This document shows positions 5,057 to 6,392 of a DNA stretch of 6,392 bases, in pieces (the stretch's first letter is position 1; the number at the start of each line of letters is the position of its first letter). Made by a program: the position numbers and the translations under genes. The stretch lies in the NCBI GenBank assembly GCA_001768965.1, contig MEMY01000008.1:503-6894 (forward strand), in the 5' to 3' direction. The notes beneath the pieces were generated by a model. It made no database searches. It saw nothing but the letters and a program-made list of their open reading frames with translations, and was not told the origin of the DNA. Source of the DNA: an archaeon RBG_16_50_20. Lineage in GTDB: Archaea > Thermoproteota > Bathyarchaeia > 40CM-2-53-6.

Positions 5057-5124
5057 GCGGGGTCCCGTGTTCGTGGGGTCAAACACAGTAACTCCCGTGA
5101 GTCCGAACCCCACTCCCCGCACCA
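5057..5124 (+). pseudogene. tRNA-Leu/Ser-like remnant D
   Basis: GCGGGGT (5057-5063) pairs at six of seven positions with TCCCCGC (5114-5120), followed by A and CCA (5122-5124). The T-arm is GTGAG (5097-5101), TCCGAAC loop and CCCAC (5109-5113) with one mismatch. The acceptor resembles archaeal tRNA-Leu (GCGGGG...CCCCGC). At 68 nt it is too short and has no credible anticodon stem, so it is not a working tRNA. Internally TCCCGTG occurs twice 30 bp apart (5063 and 5093), and TTCGTGGGGTCAAAC (5070-5084) resembles another T-arm start, as if two 3' ends were joined. Its CCA side lies 76 bp from the methyltransferase stop. Confidence 0.5.
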
Positions 5125-5200
5125 CGGAACCGACACACGACTGGCTGTTTTGAGCAGCATCCCTTTTCTGGGTAGAATTCTCTTAAGGCATGCCTCGTTT

Positions 5201-5953
5201 TCAAGCTTGCACATCGTGATTAGTTTTGGTTGGTTTTACACCGATATAGAGCCCCCTCCCAATCAGGCCTTTGCGGTCGTATGCAACCTTCAAACCTGCG
5301 CTGCGAAATGCGGCTAGGTACTCGTTGTGCGTGAACAACCCGAATTCGTCCAGCTCCGTGAAATGTTTGACTCCTTCTGGTGTGCCGAGGAGGTAGTGGA
5401 ATTCGAATGTAGAGAGCCTACCTTTGACAACCACAATATTCATTCTGACGAGCTTAAGTTTCGGCTGATTTACGAACACGGCCCCGATATGACCCGGAAT
5501 AATACTTTCGGGAATCAACCATGGCTCAACAATGAGTACCCCACCAGCGTTCAAGTGACATGCCATGTTCTTGATCGCCCGATTTAACTCCCGAATGGTT
5601 TTCATGTACCCAATTGCGCTGAAGAGGCAGGTGATTGCGTCGAATTGTTTGTGCAGATTGAAGGTCAACATGTTCCCGCGATGGAGCACTGTCCTGGGGT
5701 TTCGCTTTCGAGCAATGGCAAGTAGTTTCGGCTGTATGTCTAGGCCCTCACATGAATAGTATTTCCACATGGATTGGATGTGGCGCCCCGTTCCACAGGC
5801 AACGTCCAGCAATGCTTTCCCTTTGGATTTCTTGTAGCTACGAACAAGCTGATGAATTCGCTTTGCTTCTTTCCGGTAGTCTTTCTCTGAGGCATCGTAG
5901 ATCATGTCGTAGTAGTCAGCGGATTTATCGAAAGGACTTGAGTGCTCGTCCAT
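5201..5953 (-). CDS. Class I SAM-dependent methyltransferase, TylM1/DesVI-like
   Basis: This 250-residue protein is a Rossmann-fold SAM methyltransferase. Motif I is LLDVACGTGRH (about 43-53), the acidic residue of motif II is in EGLDIQPK, then RGNML and FDAITCLFSAIGYM, and GGVLIVEPW follows motif III. The whole layout, including the N-terminal FDKSADYYDMIY, the EPW segment, LFTHNEYLAAFRSAGL and the ending GRGLYIGV, closely resembles the bacterial amino-sugar N,N-dimethyltransferases TylM1 and DesVI as I remember them. That is recognition from memory, not an alignment. The substrate in an archaeon is unknown; no sugar-nucleotide genes are nearby. ATG 5953 is chosen; GTG 5968 would add five residues. 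It stands alone, flanked by tRNA-like remnants D and E. Confidence 0.88.
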   Translation of the reverse strand: MDEHSSPFDKSADYYDMIYDASEKDYRKEAKRIHQLVRSYKKSKGKALLDVACGTGRHIQSMWKYYSCEGLDIQPKLLAIARKRNPRTVLHRGNMLTFNLHKQFDAITCLFSAIGYMKTIRELNRAIKNMACHLNAGGVLIVEPWLIPESIIPGHIGAVFVNQPKLKLVRMNIVVVKGRLSTFEFHYLLGTPEGVKHFTELDEFGLFTHNEYLAAFRSAGLKVAYDRKGLIGRGLYIGVKPTKTNHDVQA

Positions 5954-5963
5954 TAGCCAACCA

Positions 5964-5987
5964 ACCACGACTTATGTGAACCGTGGT
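5964..5987. repeat. Inverted repeat upstream of the methyltransferase
   Basis: ACCACG (5964-5969) and CGTGGT (5982-5987) are perfect 6-bp arms around a 12-bp centre, ending 11 bp before the chosen ATG at 5953 and overlapping the alternative GTG start. It may be a regulator site or a leader hairpin. Six-base arms can arise by chance. Confidence 0.3.
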
Positions 5988-6223
5988 AGAAAGCGTTTTT
6001 GAACCCGTTCTTTGTACTTGAGGGAGTTTTTCCTAAACTGCCTTTGTGGCTCCCTCTCTTCAAGCGGCGCAATCAGGAAAATCCTATGATTGTGAAAGTG
6101 GCTTGAACAGTGCGACCACGATAAAGACCGCTCGGACCTCTTCGCCCGATTGACCTGGAAACGTTTAGTGCGCAATAAGTAGTAAGTGAGGAAGTGAGCC
6201 GATTGTCTGACGAGAATCGTTCT

Positions 6224-6257
6224 CAGGATAAGCGCTCATCAAGAAACAACTATCCTG
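6224..6257. repeat. 7-bp inverted repeat
   Basis: CAGGATA (6224-6230) and TATCCTG (6251-6257) are perfect 7-bp arms separated by 20 bp, just upstream of tRNA-like sequence E. A smaller GAGAA/TTCTC repeat (6212-6224) touches its left arm. The function is unknown; the site could be part of a recombination or regulator site, or chance. Confidence 0.3.
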
Positions 6258-6280
6258 CGTTGAGACAGGTACGCACGCCA

Positions 6281-6316
6281 GTTCCGGTGAGTGCGAATCC
6301 CCCCCGGGAGAGTCCA
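6281..6316 (+). repeat. Weak tRNA-3'-end-like sequence E
   Basis: The stretch GGTGAGTGCGAATCCCC (6286-6302) resembles the T-arm of remnant D (GTGAGTCCGAACCCC) and is followed by C-rich sequence and AGTCCA. The T-loop lacks the normal TTC, the stem pairs imperfectly, and no acceptor partner is visible. It is in the same orientation as A to D. It is listed as a possible, much-decayed member of the series. Confidence 0.3.
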
Positions 6317-6392
6317 CAATGTCCAGCCGTTGTTCGGGAAAAGGTCTCTGGCGTGAAGAGAACTGATAGCAGGCGATGCCACGTGGAACACG

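Larger units (their letters stand above)
5954..6392. other. Right-end stretch with no convincing gene
   Basis: Reading frames here are short and of unusual composition. A minus frame at 5972-6175 starts with TTG and is rich in arginine, lysine and serine with no domain. Another minus frame stays open from the right edge (6392) to about 6171 but passes through the tRNA-like sequence E and reads like translated tRNA. The stretch contains the inverted repeats at 5964-5987 and 6224-6257 and the weak tRNA-like sequence E. Confidence 0.5.

Noticed and set aside
4796..5125. 109-codon minus frame over C, D and the vapB 5' end
   Set aside because: It reads WARWDLNPR through the T-arm, a common false translation of tRNA sequence, and overlaps the real vapB in another frame.
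5972..6175. 67-codon minus-strand frame upstream of the methyltransferase
   Set aside because: It has a TTG start and an arginine/lysine/serine-rich composition with no motif, and crosses an inverted repeat. A small unknown protein cannot be excluded.
6171..6392. Open minus frame running in from the right edge
   Set aside because: It passes through the tRNA-like E stretch and reads as PGGDSHSPEL, typical of translated tRNA sequence; no domain.

Overview
This window is archaeal. The clearest proof is a complete TATA-box binding protein with two direct repeats (minus strand, 1404-1973), and the two toxin-antitoxin (TA) modules are of types common in archaea. An uncultured Thermoproteota-type lineage (for example Bathyarchaeia) would fit, but that is a guess from overall character. 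Every convincing gene lies on the minus strand.

Layout from left to right: a partial sulfide:quinone oxidoreductase-like flavoprotein running off the left edge (1-1056); a gene-less stretch (1057-1403); TBP (1404-1973); a decayed or frameshifted unknown gene (about 1894-2484); a RelBE-type TA pair (2565-2995); a squalene-cyclase-like alpha/alpha-toroid protein (3179-4159); a VapBC pair with an AbrB-type antitoxin and a PIN toxin (4282-4913); a TylM1/DesVI-like SAM methyltransferase (5201-5953); and a right end with no convincing gene (5954-6392).

The most striking feature is a set of plus-strand sequences that look like the 3' ends of tRNAs (T-arm, 3' acceptor strand, and CCA in some) with no matching 5' half. 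Copies A (2485-2528) and B (3125-3167) are near-identical 43-44 bp direct repeats that bracket relBE. Copy C (4985-5014) shares an exact 24-bp core with A. D (5057-5124) is a tRNA-Leu-like remnant. E (6281-6316) and F (1173-1235) are weaker. All point the same way. At A, B and D the CCA side faces the 3' end of a minus-strand gene 11 to 76 bp away, so in transcription order the pattern is gene(s), tRNA tail, gene(s), tRNA tail.

My preferred reading is an accessory island built from small cassettes (two of them carrying TA modules) at tRNA-derived attachment-like sites. This could come from serial integration by a tRNA-targeting recombinase or from an unrecognised cassette system. No recombinase gene is visible, so the mechanism is inference. 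The broken gene next to repeat A fits a rearranged junction. The metabolic genes (SQR-like, cyclase-like, methyltransferase) do not form an obvious common pathway.
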